A stretch of DNA of 64,000 nt from MKUN01 sp964481425 (GCA_964481425.1 CAYZTM010000014.1:35495-99494), one strand, 5' to 3'; counted from the first letter of the stretch, positions 24,605 to 35,100 are shown. Notes: generated from the sequence alone by a model not told the origin. A program made the numbers and translations.

Positions 24605-25597
24605 ATGCTTTCTTTAGATACCAGGATAGAACTTGCTGATAGATTAGGTAAATACATGCTTTCTGACGCTGACGAATGGGCGGCGGCCAAAACAAAAGCT
24701 GTACTTGCCAACTCCTGGTTCACAACGGGAGACATAGAACTGGCGGCAAAGAACATAGCAACAGAATTTCTGGATAAGCACAAACTTAAGAATTGGGTAG
24801 CTGAATATGTCTTCTCCAATAGCACCAAAACAGTTGGCATAGTGATGGCCGGCAATATCCCCCTCGTAGGTTTTCACGACCTCCTCTGCGGGTTCATCAG
24901 CGGTCACAAATTGCTTATAAAAACCTCGTCAAAAGACACGGTCCTTATCAGGCACCTGGCAGACAAATTGTACGAATGGGAACCGGAAGTAGGCAACCAC
25001 ATACAGTTTGCAGAACAGCTCAAGGGCTGCGATGCATACATAGCTACAGGCAGCAACAATACCGCCCGTTATTTCGAGCAGTATTTTGGTAAATACCCTA
25101 ACATTATTCGTAAGAACCGCACCTCCGTTGCCATTCTGGATGGCAATGAAACCGGGCAAGACTTTGAGGCACTGGCAGCAGACATTTTTACCTATTTCGG
25201 TTTAGGCTGCCGCAACGTTAGCCAGCTATGCGTACCACGCGGCTACGATTTCGGGCCTTTACTCACATCGCTCAACAAGCACAATAGCGTAATGGAGCAC
25301 CACAAATACAAGAATAACTATGACTACTACCTTGCTATATACCTGCTGAATAAGATACCCTATCTCACTAATGATTCGCTCCTGTTGACGGAAAATAATG
25401 TCCCCTTCTCCGCCGTTTCAGTACTTCATTATCGCTACTATGATGACAAGAGCACACTTGCTGCAGAACTAAACGACAGCGAAGATATACAGTGCATTGT
25501 AGGCGTCGGCTACATACCCTTCGGACTGTCTCAATTACCCTCCCTCGCCGATTATGCGGATGGCATAGATACTATGGCATTCCTTGCTCAGCTCTAA
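24605..25597 (+). CDS. Acyl-CoA reductase, LuxC-like
   Basis: 330 residues. The sequence carries the aldehyde-dehydrogenase-like NAD(P) fold of the LuxC family: VGIVMAGNIPLVGFHDLLCG (about 78-97), KLLIKTSSKDTVLIRHLADK, AYIATGSNNTARYFEQYFG, and the active-site region TYFGLGCRNVSQLCVPRGYDF, where the Cys of GLGCRNVS is the likely acyl acceptor. LuxC enzymes reduce acyl-CoA or acyl-protein to aldehyde with NADPH. No luxE or luciferase genes are present, so this is not a bioluminescence operon. Pairing with the divergent ferredoxin is, from my memory of other Bacteroidota, a recurrent arrangement, but the pathway is unclear. Confidence 0.85.
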   Translation: MLSLDTRIELADRLGKYMLSDADEWAAAKTKAVLANSWFTTGDIELAAKNIATEFLDKHKLKNWVAEYVFSNSTKTVGIVMAGNIPLVGFHDLLCGFISGHKLLIKTSSKDTVLIRHLADKLYEWEPEVGNHIQFAEQLKGCDAYIATGSNNTARYFEQYFGKYPNIIRKNRTSVAILDGNETGQDFEALAADIFTYFGLGCRNVSQLCVPRGYDFGPLLTSLNKHNSVMEHHKYKNNYDYYLAIYLLNKIPYLTNDSLLLTENNVPFSAVSVLHYRYYDDKSTLAAELNDSEDIQCIVGVGYIPFGLSQLPSLADYADGIDTMAFLAQL

Positions 25598-25767
25598 GGG
25601 CTTCCTAAGCCCACATGCTCGCAACATATTAACCATACTCCATAAAATCATCTGTTTATTAAGATTTTATAGACATTTTAAGAAACAATTTATAATATAA
25701 TTCATTTTTATGAGAATATCCCTTACTTTTACACTTGAACTTATTCCCTCAATCAAAACACCGGCTT

Positions 25768-26100
25768 ATGAACCTCGGCAAAGCAATAACCTTAGTGCGA
25801 AAGCAGCTAGGAATAAAACAATATGAGCTTGCAGAATTGGCTAGCATTTCCCAGACCAGTTTATCGCAAATAGAAACAGGCTTCAAACGCCCCAGCCCAC
25901 GCACACTTACAAAAATATGTGCCGCGCTCGAAATACCCGATTCGGTATTATACATACTGGGCATGCAGGATACAGATGTACCTGAGAGCAAAAAGAAGAT
26001 ATACGCCCTGATCTTTCCCTCCATTAAGAGCCTCACGATGCAAATGGTCACTAATAAAGACACCTTTGTTGTGGATAGCCTCGAAGCATTAATAGGTTAG
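25768..26100 (+). CDS. Small XRE-family HTH regulator
   Basis: 110 residues from the ATG at 25768; a TTG at 25735 is in frame but adds only a leader-like sequence. The N-terminal HTH is clear: ITLVRKQLGIKQYELAELAS, then ISQTSLSQIETGFKRPSPRTL with the recognition helix in SQTSLSQIETG, and KICAALEIPDSVLYILG. The remaining 40 residues form a short C-terminal segment of unknown role. It may act on itself or on the neighbouring genes; no operator could be recognised. It converges on the T9SS gene at 26190. Confidence 0.85.
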   Translation: MNLGKAITLVRKQLGIKQYELAELASISQTSLSQIETGFKRPSPRTLTKICAALEIPDSVLYILGMQDTDVPESKKKIYALIFPSIKSLTMQMVTNKDTFVVDSLEALIG

Positions 26101-26136
26101 GCCGGGTTTCAAATTGCAATCATCTAAGAACAAAAA

Positions 26137-26162
26137 AGCCGGGAAGCGATCGCTTCCCGGCT
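26137..26162. terminator. Palindromic terminator, copy 1
   Basis: The sequence AAGCCGGGAAGCG plus its complement forms a perfect palindrome with GCGATCGC at its centre, flanked by A6 on the left, so it ends leftward transcripts with a U run. An identical copy occurs at 31755-31782. Confidence 0.88.
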
Positions 26163-26189
26163 TGTAGAAATATCAAATAGTGTTCGTAA

Positions 26190-27452
26190 CTACCTTATCA
26201 GTGTTACATCACCTTTAAGGATGTGTTCCCTGTTTTGAAGGTCTCTTACACGGAGGAAATACATATAAGTGTCCATGTCCAGTCCATCGCCGGCCCAGTC
26301 ATTCTTATAGTCTACTGCCGTATACACCATCCTGCCCCAGCGGTCATATATCTTCAACTCATTACTGCGGTACTTCTCTAAACCCTTAATAGCAAAGTAA
26401 TCGTTCTTACCATCTCCATTGGGCGTAAAGCCACTAACAATGAATAAAGGAGGGTCGCTTGAAATAGTATCGATCAGGGCAAGCACATGCGCACCATTAT
26501 CGTCAAAACGATAATGCATCATATGGTCTGTGCCCTCACCGGCTTCCGTAGCATCAAAATAGTACATACCGTCCACCCAGTGATGATCTTCCGTCATCCA
26601 GCGGGCAAGACCTGTATATGGTCCACCGTCTTCTTCAGCATTGTAGGCCAGCTTCACGTCTGCAGCACCTACGCCTGATATCGAATGAACTACATGATAA
26701 AAGCGGTCATTGATCTTGTTGAAGTTAGATACGAATATCTTATTGCGGTCAAAGCCATCCAGGTTCGGATCGTAGTTCTGGAACTGGGCGCCCAGTACAC
26801 CATCATCAGTAGGCACAGCATTTACAGGCCTGTACCTGTAGGGCGCTCCGCCACCCAATGGATAGTCGTAGGATGCTCCTCCACTCACAGAACGTATCAA
26901 CCTGCCCAAAGGCGCGCCACTGGTATTCACATAACCCGTACTGCGCGTAATGGCTCCGGTATTGGTATTGGTCACCCACATATCATTACCGTTCACATCC
27001 AACTGATTATTGTTCAGGTTCAGGTTACGCGTCACTTTCGTATTTACACGCAGCACCTTCCTGTCCCAGCCCTCAAGGCTAAGCGTAGGGAAGGCGGTGG
27101 TCTGGTAACCCTGTATCTCCTGTACTCCTGTTATCAGCTTCACATCTCCCGTAGATGCCGGGTCAAAGGCCTCGTTCTTATTCTCATTATCATTGGCCCA
27201 GTTACCCGTTATCTCCATCACACCGTTATGCAGTATCGTACCGTCCGTAAAACTCACATCACCATTCACCCGCACCATCGTTCCCTGGTCGGTAAAGATA
27301 CTGGCGCCCTGTATGTTAAGAATTGCCTGGGCATAGGTACGGTCATGAAGACACGTCAATAATAAAATGCAATAGCCAGCCTTAACAGCATTTCGTTGCT
27401 TTCCATTTAAAGACTGCAAAACATTCATAAGAATACATTTCGTTGAATTCAT
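26190..27452 (-). CDS. T9SS type B (CHU_C) secreted protein, module copy 1
   Basis: 420 residues from the ATG at 27452 (a second ATG at 27428 is possible). The export signal includes a hydrophobic AGYCILLLTCL stretch and cleavage near RTYAQ. The mature protein starts AILNIQGASIFTDQGTMVRV, continues as a predicted all-beta domain (TILHNGVMEITGNW, DVKLITGVQEIQGYQ) to about residue 330, and ends in a CHU_C sorting domain (FTPNGDGKNDYF ... IYDRWGRMVYT ... KGDVTLIR). It lies 15 bases downstream of the giant repeat gene on the same strand and is probably co-transcribed. A near-identical paralogue begins at 32077 beyond the 100-N gap. Confidence 0.88.
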   Translation of the reverse strand: MNSTKCILMNVLQSLNGKQRNAVKAGYCILLLTCLHDRTYAQAILNIQGASIFTDQGTMVRVNGDVSFTDGTILHNGVMEITGNWANDNENKNEAFDPASTGDVKLITGVQEIQGYQTTAFPTLSLEGWDRKVLRVNTKVTRNLNLNNNQLDVNGNDMWVTNTNTGAITRSTGYVNTSGAPLGRLIRSVSGGASYDYPLGGGAPYRYRPVNAVPTDDGVLGAQFQNYDPNLDGFDRNKIFVSNFNKINDRFYHVVHSISGVGAADVKLAYNAEEDGGPYTGLARWMTEDHHWVDGMYYFDATEAGEGTDHMMHYRFDDNGAHVLALIDTISSDPPLFIVSGFTPNGDGKNDYFAIKGLEKYRSNELKIYDRWGRMVYTAVDYKNDWAGDGLDMDTYMYFLRVRDLQNREHILKGDVTLIR

Positions 27453-27467
27453 ACTAATAGATGTTTG

Positions 27468-30400
27468 CTACTTAGCATTGCCACTAAGCGGTTGTGTTGG
27501 AGCATTATTTCGGGTAGATAGATTGACTTTTTCAGCTTCAGCTGTTGGAGCATCTGTGGGAGCCGGCTCAAAACGTATATCGGCATTTCTTGAAATATGG
27601 CCATTGTTCAGTGCCTCATCCGCCCTGTTACAGGTGATCGTCCATTGGAAGGATACGTTAGAGGTCCCTCCGTTCAGCTCTACCACGTCAAATCCCGATT
27701 CGCTTTTGTTAGTTACATATACCCCTTTGCAATCTCCTTCCAGTTGTACAAAAACACGTAGTGGGTGTTTTTCATTAATGGTCACGTTCTTCGCAAAAGT
27801 GGGGTCCAATCTTATATGCGTCCGGCCATTGATCAATTGTCCCGATCCATAATCCTGGAAATATATTTCAGGTGTTTCGGGGCAATGCAGCACTACTGGT
27901 TTATCATCAATATCCTTTGCAATTGTAGAGACTGTGCCTGATCCTAATATTTTGTATTGAGTCGCCCCCGACCAATAATCCACCCGGCAGAGTATCCCGC
28001 CATTATTTGCGTATATCGCCTGTGATACGCCTAAGGACGTATTGTATGCAAATACACCGGTTGTCAGACCTGTGAATGCACCACCTTGTCCTGCAGTCAG
28101 GTAGGAGCCCCCACCATTATTTCCCCATCCCATTACACCAGTCCCGTTTGTATTTGTGTTGGCACCATAAACGCCAAACCCTGCAGATTGCGCTGTTTGT
28201 CCATAAACACCATTACCGGAGCTGGTATTTGATGTTGCAGTATTATAACCCAGAACACCCTGTGCATTGATTACACTAGTCGCAAAATACCCGCCGGTCC
28301 ATACCGATGATGCACCCAATACACCTACGGTAGTGGCAGTTCCGCTCGTGGTTGCCGTGAGGCTCGATCCGCTTGAAGTGCTGGCGTTGAAGTAGCCAAC
28401 TGGGTTAGTATTAGAAAGTGTAGCTACTGTCGGCGTTGCACCTACATAACCCAAATATGCATCATTACCTGCCGATGCTGAACCGTGTACTGCATATCTG
28501 CCGGCTGTAGTACTGGTTGTAGTACCATTTATACCACTGAATGAAGCGCCACCTGCAACTGTGAGCTTTTCGGTAGCCGTAGGCGATAAGCCAATACCTA
28601 CTGCATTCCCGCTAACTATTTCTGTATTATTAGTTCCAATATTTACAGCACCTGTGCTGGCAGCACTATTGGCAATATTCACAGTAGCACTGTTCGTACC
28701 ATTATTGATATTCGTTGGCTGGCTGTTATTTACGTTTACATTTATCGCGCCACTACCCGAATTAATATTTGTTGTACTACTGCTGCTGCTGCTGCCCAGG
28801 GCTAGCGTTTTTGCACCGGCACCATTAGCTATGTTTATGTTTTGTGTCGCGGCGCCTGAGCCTATGCTCACTGTACCTGTAGAGCTGTTTGTGCCAATGT
28901 TCACAGCATTATTTGATGCATCATTCAAATTTATCGTGCCGCCTGCCACGGAGAAGTTAAAACCATTCTGTGTAATGGTAGTATTTTCTACAAGCGGGTT
29001 GCTGCCGAGCCTTAGCGTTTGCGAAGCACCGTTATAATATATACCGTTGTCCACATTCACAAGGCTTGCAGCACTGGCCCATGTAGGTGCCGCGGCGCCA
29101 TTCGATTTTAATATTTGTCCGGTCGTGCCCACGGCCGTAAAAGCCGAGGATGCACCGGTGCCATACAAAACACCTCCATTTGTACCTGTAACATCAACGC
29201 CTGCATTACCAACACCAAACACTTTATTGGTACCGTTGGTAATGGTTACCACAGAGCTGCCGGTAAGGTTCGACGTAGTTGTATTGATCGTGGCCCATGT
29301 AGGCGCTCCGGCACCGTTCGACTGCAGGTACTGGCCTGCTGTACCGGCTGTACTGAAGGCCGATGATGCACCGGTACCATATAATACGCCACCCGCTGTA
29401 CCCGACACATCTAAGTTCAGGTTGCTGCCACCTACCACCTGCCCGGCACCATTGGTAATATTCATCACGGTACCACCGGTCACATTATTGGTGTTCAGCG
29501 TAGTATTGGGGTTCACCCATGTAGGTGCAGCAGCACCGTTCGATTTTAATATTTGCCCGGTCGTACCGGCAGCGCTGAAGGCAGCCGCAGTACCTGCCCC
29601 ACTGCCATAGAATACGCCGCCATTGGTGCCCTGCACGTCAATGCTCATATTTGAACCGCCTACCACCTGGCCCGTACCGTTGTTTATCACAACTGCCGAT
29701 GATACAGCCGGCACCACGTCATTTGTTATTAATGTTGCATTGGGCGACGACCATACCGGTGCGCCTGTACCTGTCGATTTTAGCACTTGCCCTGCAGTAC
29801 CCGCCGGGGTAAATGCAGAAGAACTACCCGTACCATACATTACGCCCCCATTAGTGCCCGATACATCTATACTCATATTAGATGTTCCTACTACCTGGTT
29901 ATTTCCATTAGTAACGGTCACCACGGGGCTGCCGCTTACATTCGCTCCGCTGGTCCATACAGGCGCCGTTGTACCGGTTGATCTCAGGTACTGGCCGGCA
30001 GTACCTGCTACTGTAAAATCTGATGAACTGCCTGTACCATATAATACACCGCCTTGAGCACCTGCCACGTCAACACTTGCTCCACCTGCGCCTACTACTT
30101 TGCCCGTTCCATTCGTTATGCTTACTACAGTACTGCCAGTAAGGTCTGATTTTAGTATTGCGGTATTGGGGGATACCCATGTAGGGGCCAGGGTACCATT
30201 CGATTGCAGCAGCTCTCCGCTGTTGCCTTGTGCCGTAAATGCCGACGATGTACCCGTACCATACAATACTGTACCCTGCGGACCGTTCACGTCTATCGAT
30301 GCATTTCCTAAACCCAATATCTTTCCTGAGCCATTGCTCACATTTACCACGCTGCTGCCACTAAGGTCTGAGCCACTGACCCATGTTGGCGCTGCGATCC

Positions 30401-31526
30401 CGTTTGCCTGCAAATATTGTCCATTTGCCCCGGGATTTGTAAAATTTGATGAGCCGCCTGTTCCATACAACACACCTCCACTGGCACCGCTCACATCTAT
30501 ACTGGCATTACCTACACCCACCAATTGATTATTTCCATTAGTAACTGTGATCACCGGACTGCCGGTGATATTTGTCTTTGCCAGTGTCGAATTCGGATCT
30601 GCCCATGTAGGGGCGCCGGCACCATTCGATTGTAATATTTCACCGCTGTTACCCGCAGCTGTAAAAGAAGAAGATGTACCTGTGCCATACAATACCCCAC
30701 CCTGTGTACCCGTCACATCGAGCGTTGCTCCTCCTGTCCCGGTCAATCTGTTTGTACCACCCGTAACACTAATAACTCCAGTACTGTTAAGATCGCTGGT
30801 AGTGATACCGATATTGGGGTCCTGCGCTGTACCGTTATTTATTATCGGGGCTGTTACACTTACCGTAGATACCACCGGCAGGTTCGTGGAGAATAGATGC
30901 ATCCATACCGCACCATCCCAAAAATAATATCCTGGCTGTACGTCGTTTTGTGTATTGGTATTAAATACCATCAATCCAGTTGCCGGGTTGGTAACAGGAG
31001 CTGCGATCGTGGTCTTGGTAAGTGCTGCTTTGGGCACAAGGACGCCTTTATTGTTACTATTGCTCAGGTCCAGTATCGCCGATTGGTCAGGACTACTATT
31101 ACCGATACCTACATTCCCGCCGCTGCCTGTGGTAGAGAAGCTAAGTATTTTCCCCGCAAGAGGTATATCAGTGTTTTGCGTTAGTGTCCCTCCCAGCTCA
31201 TGATCGGGCACGCCATTCACTATAGCTATATGGATGCCGTTGCTAGCTGTAGCTTTATCACAGAGCGAAGCCCATTTGAAATTATTGTAGTAGAAAAAGC
31301 AATTTGAGTCCAGGTTATAGACCATAAGACCTTCGGTAGGTGTATTGATGGCAGCTATTTGGACCGAGTTAAGGCGTGGAATCAAAATTCCTTTATTTGC
31401 CGAACTTATATCCAGTATTGCAGATGGGTCGGGATTATTTGTACCAATGCCAACATTTTGGTTGTTTTGAGCCTTGGATATCCATGATAATAAAATTAGT
31501 AAGGAAAGGAGGAAACCGCGTTTCAT
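27468..31526 (-). CDS. Giant repeat (fibre-like) secreted protein, module copy 1
   Basis: 1352 residues with signal peptide MKRGFLLSLLILLSWISKAQ. Residues 20-210 form two head-like units (NVGIGTNNPDPSAILDISS..., GNVGIGNSSPDQSAILDLS...). About eight repeats of ~65 residues follow, each of the form VVxITNGxxxVxGxxNxSxDVxG, GGVLYGTGxSSxFT, GQxLxSNGxxAPTW. Then come short Asn/Gly-rich INIG-type repeats (about 850-1000), and a C-terminal region of about 170 residues conserved in Bacteroidota fibre-like proteins (PVVLHCPETPEIYFQDYG, RVFVQLEGDCKGVYV). There is no T9SS C-terminal domain, so its export route is unclear. Composition is strongly Gly/Ser/Thr/Asn. It resembles phage-tail-fibre-like or adhesin proteins. 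Function unknown. Confidence 0.85.
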   Translation of the reverse strand: MKRGFLLSLLILLSWISKAQNNQNVGIGTNNPDPSAILDISSANKGILIPRLNSVQIAAINTPTEGLMVYNLDSNCFFYYNNFKWASLCDKATASNGIHIAIVNGVPDHELGGTLTQNTDIPLAGKILSFSTTGSGGNVGIGNSSPDQSAILDLSNSNNKGVLVPKAALTKTTIAAPVTNPATGLMVFNTNTQNDVQPGYYFWDGAVWMHLFSTNLPVVSTVSVTAPIINNGTAQDPNIGITTSDLNSTGVISVTGGTNRLTGTGGATLDVTGTQGGVLYGTGTSSSFTAAGNSGEILQSNGAGAPTWADPNSTLAKTNITGSPVITVTNGNNQLVGVGNASIDVSGASGGVLYGTGGSSNFTNPGANGQYLQANGIAAPTWVSGSDLSGSSVVNVSNGSGKILGLGNASIDVNGPQGTVLYGTGTSSAFTAQGNSGELLQSNGTLAPTWVSPNTAILKSDLTGSTVVSITNGTGKVVGAGGASVDVAGAQGGVLYGTGSSSDFTVAGTAGQYLRSTGTTAPVWTSGANVSGSPVVTVTNGNNQVVGTSNMSIDVSGTNGGVMYGTGSSSAFTPAGTAGQVLKSTGTGAPVWSSPNATLITNDVVPAVSSAVVINNGTGQVVGGSNMSIDVQGTNGGVFYGSGAGTAAAFSAAGTTGQILKSNGAAAPTWVNPNTTLNTNNVTGGTVMNITNGAGQVVGGSNLNLDVSGTAGGVLYGTGASSAFSTAGTAGQYLQSNGAGAPTWATINTTTSNLTGSSVVTITNGTNKVFGVGNAGVDVTGTNGGVLYGTGASSAFTAVGTTGQILKSNGAAAPTWASAASLVNVDNGIYYNGASQTLRLGSNPLVENTTITQNGFNFSVAGGTINLNDASNNAVNIGTNSSTGTVSIGSGAATQNINIANGAGAKTLALGSSSSSSTTNINSGSGAINVNVNNSQPTNINNGTNSATVNIANSAASTGAVNIGTNNTEIVSGNAVGIGLSPTATEKLTVAGGASFSGINGTTTSTTAGRYAVHGSASAGNDAYLGYVGATPTVATLSNTNPVGYFNASTSSGSSLTATTSGTATTVGVLGASSVWTGGYFATSVINAQGVLGYNTATSNTSSGNGVYGQTAQSAGFGVYGANTNTNGTGVMGWGNNGGGSYLTAGQGGAFTGLTTGVFAYNTSLGVSQAIYANNGGILCRVDYWSGATQYKILGSGTVSTIAKDIDDKPVVLHCPETPEIYFQDYGSGQLINGRTHIRLDPTFAKNVTINEKHPLRVFVQLEGDCKGVYVTNKSESGFDVVELNGGTSNVSFQWTITCNRADEALNNGHISRNADIRFEPAPTDAPTAEAEKVNLSTRNNAPTQPLSGNAK

Positions 31527-31754
31527 AATTGAAAAAATTAATTTTAAGTAATGATTTTATCATTTTTTTAAACTAAAAGAAAATAATTACATTTACTAAT
31601 AACCTGTAACTGCATAATTAACAATTAGTTTAACAATAAATATTTATATCAAACTTAAAAAATTAAAAATCAATTATCAAAAAAATGTTTTTTTTTTATA
31701 ATTAAATAATGTAATGAAATTTTATTGCATGTGTTATATTGAATAAAACAAAAA

Positions 31755-31782
31755 AAGCCGGGAAGCGATCGCTTCCCGGCTT
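31755..31782. terminator. Palindromic terminator, copy 2
   Basis: Identical to the palindrome at 26137-26162, again followed on the right by the same GTAGAAATATCAAATAGTG stretch up to the assembly gap. It should end the hidden copy of the CHU_C gene. Confidence 0.85.
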
Positions 31783-31805
31783 GTAGAAATATCAAATAGT
31801 GTTCG

Positions 31806-31905
31806 NNNNNNNNNNNNNNNNNNNNNNNNNNNNNNNNNNNNNNNNNNNNNNNNNNNNNNNNNNNNNNNNNNNNNNNNNNNNNNNNNNNNNNNNNNNNNNN
31901 NNNNN
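31806..31905. other. Scaffold gap (100 N) hiding most of a CHU_C gene
   Basis: The left flank equals the sequence running up to 26185, four bases before the stop of the gene at 26190-27452. The right flank equals the sequence beginning at 27254. If the paralogue is collinear, about 1.07 kb is missing rather than 100 bases. The gap length is therefore a placeholder. Confidence 0.9.
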
Positions 31906-32077
31906 TCACATCACCATTCACCCGCACCATCGTTCCCTGGTCGGTAAAGATACTGGCGCCTTGTATATTAAGAATTGCCTGGGCATTTGCAGACACTCCC
32001 GCAAACACAAACCCGGCAACGCCTAAAACCAAAGGCCCGGCTTTTATTTTTAATCTTCTTTTATTCAATATTTTCAT
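31806..32077 (-). CDS. T9SS type B (CHU_C) secreted protein, module copy 2, 5' end only
   Basis: ATG at 32077 with its own signal peptide (MKILNKRRLKIKAGPLVLGV, then GFVFAGVSANAQ). After it comes the same mature start as copy 1: AILNIQGASIFTDQGTMVRV, then NGDV, at which point the gap begins. Over the 90 bases of shared mature coding sequence I see two mismatches, so it is a real paralogue rather than a duplicated read. The 3' flank after the gap carries the same terminator as copy 1. It sits 80 bases downstream of the fibre gene at 32157-35645, repeating the fibre-then-CHU_C order. Confidence 0.8.
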
Positions 32078-32115
32078 AAGAATAGTCTTAAAGCTTTAAA
32101 AATCATTTTTAATAT

Positions 32116-32146
32116 GCCGGCACAATTGAAGTTCAATTGTGCCGGC
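32116..32146 (-). terminator. Hairpin after fibre gene copy 2
   Basis: Perfect 15-base arms GCCGGCACAATTGAA and TTCAATTGTGCCGGC around one base, 11 bases past the stop at 32157. The T run on the minus strand is weak, so it may attenuate rather than fully separate this gene from the CHU_C gene downstream. Confidence 0.75.
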
Positions 32147-32156
32147 CGACTATTCA

Positions 32157-35100
32157 TTACCACGATAATCTTATTTCTCCGTCACCACCAGCAGCATATG
32201 TGCCGGAGTAACCACCTGGAGGAGAACCTGCGCCTACACCTGCAACATAACCGGTTGCAGCAGCACCAGGAGACGCAACAGGAGTATTATTCCATGAAGC
32301 ACTATATGTACCTGCAGTATTTACGCCATTCGTTGTATTGGGTCCGGTAACAAACGATGAGCCACCGCCGCCACCGCCATATTGTCCTGGTACACAGCAA
32401 CTTGCATTGCTCGCACCGCCACCGCCACCGTAGTAACCGGCACCACCACCACCGCCTGAATAACCGCAAGAAGTCTGTCCACCATTACCACCAGTATACT
32501 GACTACCTGCAGTACCATTGGCAGTACCTGTACCACCACTACCACCAGCAACAGCTGTACCTTTCTTACCGGCACCTGTACCACCCAAACCAAGATAGCC
32601 ATCAACGCCATCAGTAGCACCGCCACCGCCGCCACCGCCAGGCATGGAATAGTAGTATCCACCACCACCGGCACCACCGCCAGCGGTTATCTCATCGATA
32701 CCTGCAGTCAACTGGATGGCAGTCCGGCCACCACCACCGCCGCCGGATACACCGTAACAGGTTCCATAGTAACCTGTACCACCACCACCATAACCTGCAT
32801 TGGCAGAGTTAGCAATGGAGTTGCCGCCACCGCCCTTTCCTACAATAAGTGTAAGTACTTGGTTAGGCGTAACATTGATTGTACCTGTAACGTAAGCACC
32901 TGAACCACCTGCACCATATGTACCACAACCACCGCCGGGGCCCCATAACTGAACATTTATCGAATACACACCACAGGGAACAGTAAATGTCTGGCTGGCG
33001 CCGGTTGCTGAAAACACTTGAGCGCCTGATGTATGCGGTGCAGCAGCAACTGTATTGGAATTATCGCCGGGGCCTGAACAGAATACTGCACGCACCCTAT
33101 AATAATAAGTTACACAGTTCGTAAGGCCTGTTACGTTGGCGTTTAAGACATTACCTACATTATTGGCATTCCAGCCCGCTACGAATACGGTAAAGTTAAT
33201 ATCACTCGCAACGTCAACTACATAACCCGATGCGCCGGGTACAGATGTCCAGTTGGCCTGGAACGAGCTCGTAGTAACGTTTGTACCAGCGAGAGCAGTT
33301 GGAGCACCTTTGGAGGATATTGACCTCCAGTATCCCAAATTACTGTAATAGTTGATCTCATCGCAAGTGCTGTTGTAGATAACCTCGCCTGCTACCGGTG
33401 AGGCTATAGCATCACGCTGTGCAGAGGTCATACGAGGAGGCGCAAAAGCCTTAGTTGTTGTGCTCAGGTCAAGTATAGCGCTAGACACAGGGCTTGTTGT
33501 ACCAATGCCTACATTACCTGTAGAGCCCGAGAAGGTCATTTTCTTACCATTCAGGGGAATATCTGTATCAAAAACGAGCTGGCCACCGAGTTGCACATTT
33601 GGAGTCGTTACGTGTACGCCGTTATTGGCAGATAAGTTACCCCATGAAGGAGCACCCACACCATTCGACAAAAGCACCTGGCCTGCAAGACCGGCAGGAG
33701 TAAAGTCAGATGAAGTGCCTGTACCGTAAAGCACGCCACCAGCAGTACCTTTTACGTCCACACTCATTGGGCTGGCGCCCAGTACCTGGCCTGTACCGTT
33801 AGTAACACTTACTACCGTGCTTCCGGTAACATCATTACCGTTCGACCATGTAGGCGCTGCTGCACCGTTCGATTTCAGGTATTGTCCTGAAGTACCGGCA
33901 GCAGTAAATGCTGAAGATGCACCAGTACCATATAATACAGAACCTATTGTAGTACCTACTACATCTACACTGGCGCCACCAAGACCTACTACCCTGTTAT
34001 TACCGCTCGTGATCTGCACCACAGAGCTACCGGTAAGGTCTGAAGAAGCAACTACAGCACTAGGCATTACCCAGGTTGGAGGAGCTGCACCGTTCGATTG
34101 AAGTATAAATCCGGGTTGTCCTTGCGGAGTGAAGGCTGAACTTGTACCGGTACCATATAGTACGGTACCTGCACCACCTACAACATCTACATTCATGTTA
34201 GTACCGCCTACTATCTGCCCGCTACCGTTGGTTACGTTTACAGTACTGCTGCCTATTACATCGGAACTGCTGGTCCACAGTGGAGCACCTGCACCATTAG
34301 CCTGCAAAAATTGGCCGGGTAAACCAGAACCCGTAAATGCTGATGAAGCACCTGTACCATATAATAAACCACCGGCTGTACCGGCAACATCTACATTGGC
34401 ATTACCTACACCATATACTTTACCGGTACCATTCGATACGGTAACCGTGCTGCTACCAACAAGGTCAGAAGTTGTGTTAGATATAGATGCCCATACAGGA
34501 GCACCCGTACCTGATGATTGCAGGAATTGACCGGGAGCACCTTGTGAGGTAAAGCTTGATGATGTGCCTGTACCATAAAGAACTGAACCCGCAGGACCGG
34601 AAACATCTACACTTGCGCCGGATGCACCAAGCACTTTTCCGGTACCATTGGTAACTGTTATAACGTTGCTACCGGTAAGGTCCGAAGCTGTTATCAATGA
34701 CGCGGGGTCAACCCATGAAGGAGCGTTACTGCCGTTAGACTGCAACAGGAAGCCGGGGGTACCCGGTACTGAGAATGCAGAGGAACCACCGGTACCATAC
34801 AGTACGCTACCCGAAGCACCAACTACATCTACTTTTGAGTTGCCGCCGGTAACTCGGCCGCTGCCGTTAGTGATGCTCACAACAGAGCTGCCTATCAGGT
34901 CGCCGGTTGTAACACCGATGATCGGGTTAGTATCTGTACCAGTATTGGTTACAGGCGCAGTTACTAATATTTTGGATACCGCAGGCAGGTTTGATGAGTA
35001 CAAACGAACCCACACATTGCCGTCCCAGAAATAGAAACCGGGAAATACATCATTAACAATATTGGTATTGAACACCAGCAAACCAACCGTTGGGTTGTTT

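Noticed and set aside
24182..25597. Reading the LuxC-like gene as part of a bioluminescence cluster
   Set aside because: No luxA, luxB, luxD or luxE-like gene is present in the neighbourhood.
28561..31203. Long plus-strand open frames (up to ~190 codons) antisense to the fibre gene
   Set aside because: They mirror the Gly/Thr/Asn-rich repeats of the minus-strand gene. Their proteins are Pro/Val/Ala low-complexity with no start signals, while the minus strand has a signal peptide, head units and a coherent repeat.
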